From Micropterix aruncella (lineage: Eukaryota; Arthropoda; Insecta; Lepidoptera; Micropterigidae): DNA of 64,000 nucleotides. The position numbers and the translations under genes are program-made. This document shows, piece after piece, positions 35,076-46,429 of this stretch (position 1 is the stretch's first letter; each line of letters begins with the position of its first letter). The notes under the pieces are model-generated. The model had not been told where the DNA came from and searched no databases. It worked only from the letters and a program-made list of their open reading frames with translations. The stretch lies in contig OX155960.1 in the NCBI GenBank assembly GCA_944548615.1, positions 10,726,365 to 10,790,364 on the forward strand. Reading direction: 5' to 3'.

Positions 35076-36095
35076 TAGGCGAAAAAGTGCTACGATAGGT
35101 AATAGTTTTTGGGAAACTAAGATGAAGCAACGGATTTCTATCAAACATGCCTTTTACCCGGAATAGTCAGTTAAAGAAAATCCCGTTTCATGCCCCAGAG
35201 AGATACCACATTATAAATTCTTACGAATATCTTAACCGGCGCCGCAATATGTTTTTTCGATGTTTTCTGTTTTTAACATTCTTTTTTCACATTTTTTCCA
35301 TATACCTACCGACATACCACTCGGGCGGGGTGCATGGCCAAGCTGATTTCTGGACGGTGTTTTTCATCTGAGTCATCATATTTTTTTTTTGTATATGCTT
35401 ATGACATACTTATGTAAATTAGGATATTATTAAAGATAATATTATAATTACGGTATCGCCGGTCGTTTTTTGGAGGTTTCCTATCCGGACTTAAACGCTC
35501 TCATTGATCAGTGATTTCGTGTGACTTCATATTGCTTAAAATTCTTAGTTTACGGATTTTATATATTGTTGTTTTTAAATATGCATCACAAATTAAGTGT
35601 AAGCGTTTAAGGCAATGGATACCGTTATTTCCTCCTCAATGAGTCATATTAACGTATACAATAAAGAAAAACTGACTCTTTTGCTGTTATTTTACTGATC
35701 CTTCTACTGTCTTGTACATTGTGTTAACAGTCTTTTTCAAGTCTTTTTTGATGCCCGGGCTAGAAGATAATCTTTTGGCACTAATAGTCACCTTATGTGA
35801 TATTTTTAACTCATAAAATATCCATACTAGGAAGGTGCCCCTTAAAAACCGCTGTAATTCAAGTGCGATACTAATGGAGTGACTGTCCTTTCGATGATCG
35901 TTAAACAAACAAAAAAGAGGCACGGTCTACATAATTATACCTGCTCTAGGAAATGGGTGTTACAAAACCCATATATCTACTAATAATGTGTTAAATGCCA
36001 CGGTGGCAGTATTTTTTTTATATACGTAAAAAGAAAAATCACTTCAATTAGAAGTAGATTTAGCAATATGGTTTTGTCGTGGTATTTTGGTATAA
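35076..36095. other. No gene recognised; right flank of the Mutator-YqaJ gene
   Basis: Short open frames only. No repeat in common with other parts of the window was seen. Confidence 0.35.
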
Positions 36096-37283
36096 GATTT
36101 TGTGTACTGAATATTGTTCAATATGAGAAATTGAGTTGAAAGTTACATATGACTTTTTTTCGTTGAGGCCAAGGTTACCGTCAAAAAGCGGGTTTTATTT
36201 TCAACTTTCAGATCTTCAAACATTTTTTTCTCAGTAACAAAGGCCTAAACCAAAAAAAAAGTTTCAGATAAGTTTCAACTCGGTTTCCATGTTGAATATT
36301 CTCCTGTTCAAAAAGTCTTCTAATATCCAAAGCATTATATACACTACAGCATATTATATCCAAAGCTTGAAACGATTGTCGGAGTGAAATACCTATATCT
36401 ACTTTTTAAAAATTAAACAGTTTTTATTTTTTATTTTAATGATTTCGTGTACTGAATATTGTTCAATATGAGAAATTGAGTTGAAAGTTATTAACGACTT
36501 TTTTTCGTTGAGGCCAAGGTTATCGACAAAAAGGGAGTTTTACTTTCAACTTTCAAATCTTCAAACATTTTTTTCTCAGTAACAAAGGCCTATATCAAAA
36601 AAAGTTGCAGATAAGTTTTAACTCGATTTCCATGTTGAATAATCTCCTGTACAAAAATGTCTTCTAATATCCACAGCTTGAAACGATGGTTAGAGTGAAA
36701 TATCGTATCTACTTTTTAAAAATTAAAGTTTTTTTTTATTTTGATGATTTAGTTTACTGAATATTGTTCAATATGAGAAATTGAGTTTAAAGTTATATAT
36801 GTTTTTTTTATTGAGGCCAAGGTTACCGACAAAAAGCGAGTTTTATTTTTAACATTCAGGTCTTCAAAAATTTTTTCCTTAGTAACAAAGGCCTATATCA
36901 AAAAAAGTTTCAAATAAGTTTTAACTCGGTTTCCATGTTGAATAATCTCCTGTACAAAAAGTCTTCTTATATCCAAAGCTTGAAACGATGGTCGGAGTGA
37001 AATATCGTATCTACTTTTTAAAAATTTAAGTTTTTTTTTATTTTGATGATTTAGTGTACTGAATATTGTTCAATATGCGAAATTGAGTTTAAAGTTATAT
37101 ACGACTTTTTTTCGTTCAGGCCAAGGTTACCGACAAAAAGCGGGTTTTATTTTTAACTTTCAGGTCTTCAATTTTTTTCTCAGTAACAAAGGGCTAAATA
37201 AAAAAAGTTTCAGATAAGTTTCAACTCGGTTTCCATGTTGAATAATCTCCTGTACAAAAAGTCTTCTAATATCCAAAGCATTA
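36096..37283 (+). repeat. Four-copy tandem array, unit about 302-345 bp
   Basis: Monomers start at 36096, 36441, 36746 and 37048 with GATTTNGTNTACTGAATATTG. Shared blocks include TGAGGCCAAGGTTACCGAC, TCTCAGTAACAAAGGCCTA and CTCGGTTTCCATGTTGAAT. The first copy is longer because it carries an extra ATTATATACACTACAGC block that reappears at the end of the fourth copy. Units are AT-rich with no open frame. The array directly abuts the DUF7869-like pseudogene. Confidence 0.88.
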
Positions 37284-37314
37284 TATACACTACAGCGTAT
37301 AGTGTATATAATGC
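37280..37314. repeat. Perfect palindrome closing the 300-bp array
   Basis: GCATTATATACACTA (37280-37294), a CAGCG-type loop, then TAGTGTATATAATGC (37300-37314). The left arm is the block found once inside the first monomer; the right arm is its inverted copy. Confidence 0.8.
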
Positions 37315-37332
37315 TTCATTCAAAGTATAAAC

Positions 37333-38795
37333 AGAATAAGCGACATCAACAAAGATGTCATAAGACAAAACATCAAGAGTTTTCCGCCAATAAGCAGTCA
37401 TTATTGTAGACAAAAATCCACGAAACTGTACCTTGATTCATCTTTAAATATCACCAAGATAAATTATTTATACAAGATTGTGAGCAAAAACAATTAGAAC
37501 CGTCAACTATGTCTATGTACAGGAAAATTTTCTGTACGGAGTTCAACTACTCGTTCTTTACCCCTAAAAAATATCAATGTGATTTCTGCTTAAATTATGA
37601 ATCAAGTACCACGGATGAAAAAGCAAATATGAAGCCCCAGTATAAAAGTCACATAAAAAACAAAGAAATCAGCAGAAATATTAAACAATCCGACAAGGAA
37701 AGGGCAAAAACAGACAAAACTTTCTGCGCAGCTGTGTACGATTTACAACAAGTACTCCAATGCCCTAAATCAGAAGCGTCTCAGCTTTACTACAAGCGAA
37801 AGTACTCTGTCTACAACTTCACGATATATGAGCTACCCAATAAGGCTACTCTTATATGTAGCATGAGTCTATCGCCCTGAGAGGATCATGCGAAGTCGGA
37901 AGCTGCGTGTTGTCCTTCATCCGACAAAAGGTGTCGGAAGGCGTGTCACAATTCACATTTTATTCGGATAACTGCGCTGGACAAAACCGGAACCGGATTA
38001 TATACTGCCTGTATATGTTCTGTGCATACTACAATCTCCAGCATCTGTCCCGGAGGCCTGTAGCAACCCAAACAGGCTGCTAACCTTCTGGGACAGCCTG
38101 GGTTGGCTGGAGTAACATAAATAAAACATGAGCCACGCACAGCGGCCCAATCAAGAGGCCAGTGCGGGAAAAAGCCCAGATAAACTAAACTAAACTAAAC
38201 TATGTTTTGTGCAGCAACAATGAACTGCAAGATACGTCATGTGTTTTTAGAAAAGGGACACACACAAAATGAGGGTGACTCAGTCCACAGCGTGATTGTA
38301 AAAGCAGCAAGGAAAATTCCAGTATTCACGCCTAGCCAATGGTACTCCATTGTTAGAACTGCCTGTAGAAAAACGCATATATAGTAAAGGAAATGGGAAA
38401 TGAAGACATCTTTGACTTGAAAGATTTGTTAAAAAACACAATAAAAAACTGGGACAAAGATGAAAATGGATGTAAAGTATCCTGGAATAAAATAAAACAG
38501 CTGAAGATAAATCCAGAAAACCCAAACAAAATACAAATAAACTATGATCTGGAACATGTCTATAACGCTATCAAAGTTAACACAGTAGAACGTTGTCGGA
38601 GGCCGATCCAGAAATTAACAGATGCGCAATTGAAGCAATTAAAAATGACGGCTTTACCGGGTATCAAAAGACAAACTAGCCGATTTGATGTATCTTTGCC
38701 GGGAAAAGATAATTCCCGCTGAATATCATACATTCTATGAAGGACTACATACCACATCTCTGGAAGCGCATAACGAAACCGATGAAAGTGAATGA
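37333..38795 (+). pseudogene. Decayed DUF7869-like transposon gene, interrupted by a LINE tail
   Basis: Reads in pieces as one protein of a transposon-derived family common in arthropods and cnidarians, whose C-terminal domain I recall as DUF7869. Segments in order: SHYCRQKSTKLYLDSSLN near 37400-37450; YRKIFCTEFNYSF and a cysteine pair QCDFCLNY at 37510-37600; DLQQVLQCPKSEASQLYYKR at 37740-37800; FYSDNCAGQNRNR at 37957-37997; FLEKGHTQNEGDSVHSVIV at 38238-38300; and EKIIIPAEYHTFYEGL-like text in the final frame, ending at TGA 38793-38795. Frame changes fall near 37475, 37860, 38378 and 38665. A 174-bp insertion sits at 38027-38200. The Asp of SDNCAGQ and the His/Glu/Asp of HTQNEGD look like RNase-H-fold catalytic motifs. 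The upstream start is not visible and is replaced by the tandem array ending near 37316. Confidence 0.72.
38027..38200 (+). mobile_element. 5'-truncated LINE tail inserted in the DUF7869-like pseudogene
   Basis: 174 bases matching the 3' end of the twin-primed LINE at 58431-58607 (last codons ending FWDSLGWLE, then the 3' UTR). It ends in a (TAAAC)n tail. It is bounded by TATGTTCTGTGCA (38014-38026) and TATGTTTTGTGCA (38201-38213), a 13-bp target-site duplication with one mismatch. Removing it joins the conserved transposon frame. Confidence 0.87.
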
Positions 38796-40030
38796 AAAAA
38801 AATACTATTTAGGCTTTTATCTTTATTAGTAAATGTTTTATATATCATTTAAATACAGAATATTATTTAAGAATTCGAATGTGTAATATTTTTAACAATA
38901 ATATTTTTTATATTGCATTTTTTTAATAATTTATCATTATTCCATATTATCCTAACTGAGAAATCAACAAAAAAATATTTTTAATAGATAAATTTTCTAT
39001 AAGCAGAATGAATGATGGGGTAGGATAGCTGTTATTTGAAAATTTCAACTAAAATCATTTCTATTTCTGTGCAGAACAACAGATAAGATAGTACTGATAT
39101 CAGTTATAATAAAGCAGAATTATCCTAACTACACAAAATGCTATTTAAAATAAACATTTTGCATATTAAATTTCATAAAAATAAAGCTTTTAATAAACTA
39201 TTCAAACTATAAAAAAATCAACTCTTAAGAATTATTCATATTAAAGATAAAAAGAAAATAGAAGAATAGAGAAGGAGAATAAAGTTTTAAAGTGCTCTCC
39301 TGACAAATTTGAATAAATCGAGTTAGGCTAGTTCTGCAATTATGGGACGAATATATATGTATGTGCATAAGGTCCTATCTATGCGTTTTATAAAAGATGA
39401 TGTTTTCCGAGCTCCCAGGCGCCGGCCTGCTGCCGCGCAGCGATTGCCCGTTGGGCGCAGTAGCATTCCAAACGGACATAAATTGTACTATTTTGTGATG
39501 TTTCTGATTATTTATTGCGGTCAGGCCGCGTCTTAAAGAAACGTAAGTTTTTTTACACTTTCAGCAATACACTGAGACTATCAGCTATTCCACAGGTAAA
39601 AGATTCATGAAAATATTTCAACTTTGTTATAAATAAAAATAAATAAAAACCATGTTTTTTCTGGCCGTCTAAACCAGGCTCCCCCCTTAACCGCCCTACC
39701 TTTGGGTTATTATTTAAAAAGTAGTAAAAAATCGTTGTTACTTTTTTCATTACATTTCTTAATAACAATACTTGTTTACAATATACCAGACATTTCTTTT
39801 ACCCAAGAGACCCATTTATTACAATTTTTTGTATTAAAAATCGTAGGAACAATTTGACATACCACGTAAGCGTACGTGATACGTCAAATTGTGGGTTTCG
39901 GTTTTTTATATTTTTTTTTTGTTTTTGTATCTCGAAAGTACTCGAACGTACGTGATACGGGTTGTTGCGTTCGGGCGATAATATCGCGGGAGTATCACGT
40001 AAGTTATATAGATAGGGCGGTTAAATGACT
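38796..40030. other. No gene recognised; short palindrome-rich patch
   Basis: AT-rich to 39330. Around 39865-40005, CGTACGTGATAC words occur three times in both orientations (ACGTAAGCGTACGTGATACG, GAACGTACGTGATACGGG, GTATCACGTAAG). No coding sequence. Confidence 0.4.
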
Positions 40031-40035
40031 CAATT

Positions 40036-40260
40036 GGGAGCTACAAATAGAAACCCTCACGAGGGATAGTAAATTGGTATATGTCTATCAAGGCAAATGT
40101 GCTATCAAATGCAACTTTGAGAATGGTTTACATGGCATTATGTCAGGGTTTATGGGTCCATAGGATAACTAGTAAAAGTGTCCGTACTAAGTCGGCTCTG
40201 TTTTTAAGGCTCAGAAACTTCTATTGAGTCATTTAGAAAATGAACGAAAATGAACTGCTA
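40036..40260 (+). repeat. Repeat family F, copy 1
   Basis: GAGCTACAAATAGAAACCCTC, AATGGTTTACATGGCATTATG and CAGGGTTTATGGGTCCATAGG match 48931-49145. Confidence 0.75.
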
Positions 40261-40756
40261 CGAATTATAGTATGAGGAGAAAAATCTTTCTATCGAAGTA
40301 TGTGAATTTTTTACCTATTTATGTATTGTATTTATTCTATCAATGACTTAACTCTATAATATATTACATAATGTGTGGTGAATTTTATTACTTATATCTT
40401 TAAAAATACTTTTATATTTATATGTTTATATTTATATCCTTTTATTATTACCGCTTTACTAACATTAGGTGTCCTTTTTCTTCAAATTTATCAAATATTT
40501 TCATTATTTTAATCGAAAATGTATAAAAAAAAGTACTATGTAACAAATATAACACTGGTAGCACTCCAAAACAGACTGTGGTGTAGTGGAGCTGTTAAAA
40601 TCCTTCAAATCTGTACTTTCTTTGCTACGCGAACAATGATCAAGTATTTGTTCTCTTCTACACTGTATTATTTATGTCAACTTTTATTATGAAATCATAA
40701 ATCTTGTGTGTCAATCATGAGCTGTTCTTAAGAATTTATAAGTTTTTCCGGACATC

Positions 40757-41175
40757 AAAAAGTTCGAAGTCTTCCAAATGCGATGCTTGAGACAGATGCT
40801 CGGTGTCTTACTCCGCGACCGAATTCGAAACGAGACCATTAGAGAAAGATGCGATCTAGTAACAACGATCGAAGAAGAAGTACAAAAACGTCGACTACGA
40901 TGGTTCGGCCATGTTTGCCGAATGAACGATAATCGCTTGCCAGGTAAACTTCTTTGACGAGACCGTCCGACAGAATGGAGAATTCAGCGATCGGCACCAA
41001 AGAAAACCTGGCTAAATAACATCAAAGACGACCTTAAGAATCAACGATTATAGGGATCTCGAGACGTGGCAAAAAATCGTCAAGAATGGAAGTGAATCGT
41101 GAATGGAGTACGAGATCCAGCGGCACCGACAGCAGCGTATTGGCTGCGAGGGCGACCCTCTACCCAATCGCCGGC
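40757..41175 (+). pseudogene. LINE ORF2 C-terminus (RTE-like) with stops
   Basis: Reads VFQMRCLRQMLGVLLRDRIR, NETIRERCDL and EEEVQKRRLRWFGHVCRMND, with later stop codons, then RPTEWRIQRSAPKKTWLNNI. The QMRCLRQ..G....DR.RN..I........+RRLRWFGHV.RM pattern is the end of RTE/BovB-like ORF2. A (TAA)n tail follows at 41180-41200. Confidence 0.8.
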
Positions 41176-41875
41176 TACGTAATAAATAATAATAATAATA
41201 AGTTTTTTACTTAGGTAACAATGTAACTACTTTCTTTGTACAATTATTATTTAAAATAAATAAATTTATAAAAAACCTCCGATTGAGAGACTGCTACTGA
41301 AATCCATCGAAACCTATTTCGATGGATTAGAGCATTATTCAGAGAGTGCATCTAAAAAAGTAGCCACCTATTAATTATATTGATTTTTACTTTACCGGCC
41401 TACCAACCAAGGAGGTAAAGTATTGTGAACGCGCAAAAAAAAATTTCGAGGTGAAGACAGATTTATATGAACATGGGTGGATCGCTCTTGCACGGAGAAA
41501 AAAATGTTATTTATCGAAACCTCCTTATGCGGGAACGATGATCTATGGCAGGGCTGTCCAACTGCAAGTGCTCCAATGGCCGCTTTAAAAAAACGTGGAG
41601 GATCTCATTATACAATACTCCGTATGCAACTAATAGGTATGGTAAACACAGTAAAAACGCGTTTGTATCATTATTTTAAGTTATTCAAAAAATATCAAAT
41701 TACAAAATAAAATAGCGCATCAATATTAACTTTAATATTTTTTGTTGATAAACGAAGCAACTGAGTAATAACATCAGAGGGGAAACATCTATATTTTAAC
41801 TTTATAACTTTCCTGTTGGAAAGCTGCTTTCGCAAAGATACGTGCTTTCTACCATTGAGCCCAGTGTAAGCCTTA

Positions 41876-42524
41876 GTGGGGGGGGGGGGGGGGTTACACG
41901 CTCAGTCTGGCGTCAGTCTGGTCCATCAGTCTGGAATGATGGTAAACTGATGGTCGGAACACCTGGTACACCCGGTTACACGCTCAGTCTGACATCAGTC
42001 TGCCATCAGTCACCTCAAAAACGTCGTCCAGATAACACTTCAAAAGAGAGAATGGATTGCAGATAAAAAGCTTGTATTGCTATAATAATAGCTCTAACTG
42101 CAAAAAAAAACAAGTAAAACGAAAATGGTGGGTTAAATCGTGGCTACTGAGAAGAGATTTTTACACGCACTTGAACTTATTAAATGAAATAAGAGATTCT
42201 AGGGAAGAATATGACTACGAAAATTATTATCAGACGAAAGATGCACGTTTTGACAATCTATTGTAAATGGTCAAGCCATACTTGATAAAACAAGACCACC
42301 TGCATGAGGAAATCGATAGCTGACTGGAAGCTGGCCAGACTGATGAAACGTTTACACTATAGTCTGGCATCAGTATTTACCAAACTGACGACAATTATTA
42401 AAATATTTAAAAATCTGTCAGGCTGGTGTCAGTCCATCAGTAAGTGGGTTAGACGCTCAGTCTGGCATCAGTATTTACCAGACTGATGACCAGACTGACG
42501 CCAGACTGAGCGTGTAACCCCCAA
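41876..42524 (+). mobile_element. PIF/Harbinger element nested in the hAT element
   Basis: Ends are GGGGGTTACACGCTCAGTC and GACTGAGCGTGTAACCCCC, with internal CAGTCTGG/CCAGACTG iterations. TTA lies on both sides (41873-41875 and 42525-42527). A poly-G run at 41878-41893 expands the left end. It carries a transposase N-terminal fragment at 42070-42310. Confidence 0.85.
42057..42320 (+). pseudogene. Harbinger transposase N-terminal fragment
   Basis: KRKWWVKSWLLRRDFYTHLN, then YYQTKDARFDNLL, a stop, and in the same frame MVKPYLIKQDHLHEEI. RRWWV+P......G....L..EL......F..Y.RM....FD.LL..V.P.I.KQDT is the usual N-terminal region of insect HARBI1-type transposases. The DDE catalytic domain is absent. 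Confidence 0.75.
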
Positions 42525-43114
42525 TTAAGTTTCGCAAGTTGGTGTATCGTTCTTCTGGCAGCAACTTGAAAAAGCCAATCGAGTTTCAGTTCTTCCTTGG
42601 TAAAAAGGATCTGATTGCAAATCGCATAATTCCGGTTGAAGGTCTGCTCTGCTTACATTCTCAACTGAAATTATAAGGGGTTGAGTAAAAATTAAAATCT
42701 CTCTTTCGACTGTTTAAGGTCGCTAAATCGATTTAAGAATTTTTCTGCAATTGTGACAACGTATTTTATGTGAGGTTAACTTCTCAAAATCCTTCATTTC
42801 TTCAAAATGCTCCGCGGCCCGCAAAGTGAGGTCGCGGGCCGCATGCGCCCCGCGGGCCCATGTTGGACAGCCCTGGTCTATAGTATGGAGATTATAAGAA
42901 AAATATTAAAAAAAAATACAATTTAAAAATTTAATACGGCCGCAATAGGATTAAATTTTCGAAAAAAAATAAAAAGTGTATATTTTTGCTAGATGATTCT
43001 AGACTTTTACTGAATAGTGAGTAGCGAATAAAACATACAAAACATTGCAGCTCCCCCTCACCGCCTTGTCGAAACAGTCCGCTAATCCTATAGAGCAGTA
43101 ATACTACTACAGGC

Positions 43115-43745
43115 AACTAAAGCTGTCAACTACAACGGGCGAACCCGTCACCTCAGGAAGTTTTAACGAAATATCATCGTTCTGTCTCCCATGAGGTGAG
43201 TGCAGAAGACTTAGAACAAAACAGTCCACCGTCAAGCTCCGCCAAATGCCTGTAAAAAGCCAACACCTAGCCTTATCTGCGAGATAGTCAGGTATGTTAA
43301 CCAGCCGTCTGAGACTCGCGCCCTTACTTCCAGTTGCGACCAGTTTACTCCGGCCTCCCGACTGGTTACAATTTCGAGGTCGCTTGCGCGGTCCTCTCCC
43401 TTAGGTAGCGGTGAAACGGTGTCAACCGAATCTTATCGCGGACCACGGCATCCTTTGTCCGGCTTTCAGCAGTCGCCGTATGGTCAATGACTACCCCTGC
43501 TCTATAGGAGACAGTACTGTTTCCAGACTCCCCCGGACTGTTAGTCAGAATGCACAATTGATTGGCTTACGCCGTTTGGTACGCAGACCGTCCCTGGGGG
43601 AAACTAGCCCTAAGGCCAGAGGTCTTACCAGGGCTCGCACTTCATACGTGGAGGCCGCCGGATGGGTGTTGACCCGTGAGTGTGACCGGCCCCGAACAAA
43701 TGGCGGAAGCGGTACGTCTGAAGTCTTCCCCACTTGATATGAACC
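43115..43745 (+). repeat. Repeat family C copy
   Basis: Begins CTGTCAACTACAACGGGCGA and CACCTCAGGAAGTTTTAACGA. Runs through GTCGCTTGCGCGGTCCTCTCC, TAGGAGACAGTACTGTTTCC and ATGCACAATTGATTGGCTTAC to GGGTGTTGACCCGTGAG. Collinear with 18555-19390. Confidence 0.78.
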
Positions 43746-44060
43746 GACCACATGGAGAAACCCTATCACCCGGCGCCAATACTATACTATCAAAAGGTTT
43801 CCCTGCCACACTAAACTACAGAACGAATACTCAAAATAGTCAAGGAAACGTCTAGTGGTGTCCATATGGAGATAGGTCCATATGGACCATATGGAGATAG
43901 GTTAAAGGATGATTCATGCTACACCGGGCCGGGGCCGGGCCGGGTCCCGGCCGAGTCGTTTCCAACGTGCTCCGGCCGGGCCAGTCATTCATGCTACACC
44001 GGGCGTGACCGGGCCGTTTCCGAGTTTATTTATCCCACGGCCGTGTCCGCGATAACTAGT

Positions 44061-44168
44061 AGAATAGAATAGAATAGAATAACTTTATTGTGCTATAAAA
44101 ACATAACTTAATGAATATTACGCTGGTTTTATAAAAAAGACAATTTATGCACAAATGGCGAACTTATC
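44061..44168 (-). mobile_element. Retrotransposon tail nested in the Harbinger element, 8-bp TSD
   Basis: Starts with (AGAAT)n, the reverse of an (ATTCT)n tail, and is flanked by TAACTAGT at 44053-44060 and 44169-44176. The 108-bp insert is therefore a minus-strand, 5'-truncated retro-insertion. Confidence 0.83.
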
Positions 44169-44250
44169 TAACTAGTGTTGCGTCCATCTATTTTGGCGAT
44201 AATAATATTTTTTAATTTCTATTTTCGCTTGATTGATAAGTGTGTTATTA

Positions 44251-44643
44251 ATGCAATTTTCACAACTTGAGTTGGCAGCTATTGCGATTGCCTTTGAAGA
44301 CGAAGTATTGGAAACACGAACTGAATCTAATAAAAGAAGATGGAGTGTACATCCAGCCTGGAGAAAACGACAATCGGAGAGAGAATTCGCCACGCTCTAA
44401 AAGGAATTAATAGATGATGAGAGCAAATTTTACGGTTATTTTAGGATGTCTAAAGAATGCTTTAGCATATTTCTTGGAAAAATAAAACGTGATTTAACCA
44501 AACAAAATTCAAGATTTCTGAAGCATATCTCTCCCATTGAACGATTAGCAGACCGGAGCCGGGAAAACAATATCCACCTCCATTTCGACGCCGTGCTCCG
44601 GACGTGGCACGACCGGTCACGGCCGGAGCACGGTCAAGCATGA
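44251..44643 (+). pseudogene. Harbinger transposase N-terminus, stop codon at 44398, C-terminus lost
   Basis: From ATG 44251 the frame reads RRWSVHPAWRKRQSEREFAT, then TAA at 44398-44400, then in the same frame ELIDDESKFYGYFRMSKECF and HISPIERLAD. This matches R+WWVHP....R...GEF.TL..EL..DE.KF..YFRMS...F..LL......I.P.ERLA of HARBI1-type proteins. The frame then runs into the right terminal repeat, so the catalytic DDE domain was deleted. Confidence 0.82.
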
Positions 44644-44737
44644 ATTGCTTCATACAAAAGTATACTATAGATATCTGACCGTGTCCCGGCCGGGGCCCGG
44701 CCCGGCCCCGGCCCGGTGTAGCATGAATCATCCTTAA

Positions 44738-45339
44738 TAGGAAATCGCCTGAAATCACGAAACCTCATGCCAGTTTTGAAGACCAAACGTAAAAAATTTA
44801 GGTTTTTCTTGATTTTATTCTAAAAAGAAGCTAGTAAATGTATCTTATTTTTTATTGTAACCAAACGGTTACAAGTATGTGTCCTCTCATATAAACATTA
44901 TAAAGTACTAAATACCCTTTTCCCTGTAACAGAAATCACTTTCACTTTTACCATAAAAAGGCTCGAACACCTAAAATTCATAACAATATTTATATTGTTT
45001 TGTTTTTCCCTTGGTCTATATAAGTACCATAGCACACCTTTTCCGCATAGGGAGGTTTTGAAATACTGAAGAAAAATAAACGATCCATTCTAAATGTACA
45101 TGTTGACACCCCCGAAACGATTAACCCTTAGAAAGCTAGCCACGGGAATGAAACTTACGACGGCATGTTTTCAACCCTCGAAAATTTATTTTTAAGGGAT
45201 GTTAAGGCATGCGTATTATTGTTTAATGGTGGCTTATTCAGTGAAGGCGACTCTTTTCGCATATAATTACATAAATACGGATATCTATCGCCCGCGAGTT
45301 GTCGCAGTGGAAAAACCACCGATCGGTGGTGTTAGCATT
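44738..45339. other. No gene recognised
   Basis: AT-rich, short frames only; no repeat in common with other parts of the window. Confidence 0.35.
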
Positions 45340-45790
45340 CCAGCGGTAAAGACCGATTCCAGACTGAAGTCTGTCTGTGTATTCTTCCACGATAGCGCCC
45401 TGAAGCTTCATCTGATTGGGTTGAAATTTGGCATGTAGGCATCATTTGGTCATGACAAGAGTTGAAAAGATTGTGATTGAAATCAGTCCACCAGAGGGCG
45501 CGCTAGTCATTATTTAATCTTGAAATATTGCAGTTAGAAACTTGAAATTTGGTACGCCGATGCCTTGTTGGAATATATCTTATACAAGCAAAGTAAATAA
45601 TATTTAAAGTCCACCATATTTAAGAAAATACTACATCATTTTTGAAAAAATACCATTTTAATACCACGGAAAATACTAAGAAATGGCAAGCGTAATAAAG
45701 TGAGGAGGGGGGTTGGCGCGGGAGGAGGGGGGCTTGTCTACTTGCCGAGAAAGTTGTGGGGTGACCCAACCCATTTTTTCAAGAAACACA
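45340..45790 (+). repeat. Repeat family A copy
   Basis: AGACCGATTCCAGACTGAAG, TTGGTCATGACAAGAGTTGAA, CTTGAAATTTGGTACGCCGAT and ACTTGCCGAGAAAGTTGTGGG in the same order as at 25300 and 56455. Confidence 0.8.
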
Positions 45791-46429
45791 TCACATAGAA
45801 ATCCCACTACCTACCATCCCATTTCCTTATTGAATTCTACATATTTCCGTCTGTCTGCATTCAATTTAATTATGACCTAAGACAGTGAGACCATATTACA
45901 GAGGGTAGACAAGGAGACTTCACTGGTTGATGACCCGAGAAAGGAGAACGAGAGTCCTCATTTTGCTGTTCACGATCTTGAAGGGGGCCACACTCCGAGC
46001 TATCTTATGAGTAGGTTCAATGCTCTATCACCTCACAAGCGCTTTTTGTGATCTGAAGACAACTTACCGCTCTTCATTCTGATCACAGTAGTGATTTCTA
46101 CTCAACCTCCTTCTCCGTACATGGAACCTGTCTCTGGAATGCTTAACCACACATGTAAGGACAGAACAGAATTTGTATCGCTTCTATCGCAAGCTCAAAG
46201 AACACTTTGACACACGCTCATAAATCTCTCTCGTCCGCTCCCCATTCACTGCGTTTTAATGTTAGATAAAATTTCTGCAGAATTTTAATGTTAGATACAT
46301 TTGATACGAGCTACCTTCATAAGTGATTATAATATTAGTATTATATTATTTTTGACCAAAAAACTTGTTTTGCCATCAGGTTAAGGTTAGCTGTAAGATA
46401 TTGCTTCAGCAACAAACTCGTCGATTTGT

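Larger units (their letters stand above)
41549..42875. mobile_element. Non-autonomous hAT element hosting a Harbinger element
   Basis: CAGGGCTGTCCAAC (41549) and GTTGGACAGCCCTG (ending 42875) are inverted ends. Flanks ATCTATGG (41541-41548) and GTCTATAG (42876-42883) agree at six of eight bases, as expected for an old 8-bp duplication. GC-rich subterminal text (CGCGGCCCGC, GCGGGCCGC) is common in hAT elements. Without the nested 649-bp element it is about 678 bp and non-coding. Confidence 0.8.
43906..44734 (+). mobile_element. PIF/Harbinger element with GC-rich ends
   Basis: AGGATGATTCATGCTACACC at 43906 and its inverse ending at 44734 form ends of about 47 bp, including GGGCCGGGGCCGGGCCGGG. 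TAA flanks both sides (43903-43905 and 44735-44737). It carries a transposase fragment (44251-44550) and a nested 108-bp retrotransposon tail. 829 bp. Confidence 0.88.

Noticed and set aside
41842..42066. 74-codon open frame starting in the poly-G region
   Set aside because: It reads across the Harbinger left end and has no homologous motif.
43863..43902. CATATGGAGATAGG direct repeat around GGTCCATATGGACC as a regulatory site
   Set aside because: It abuts a Harbinger insertion and has no promoter context; more likely local duplication.
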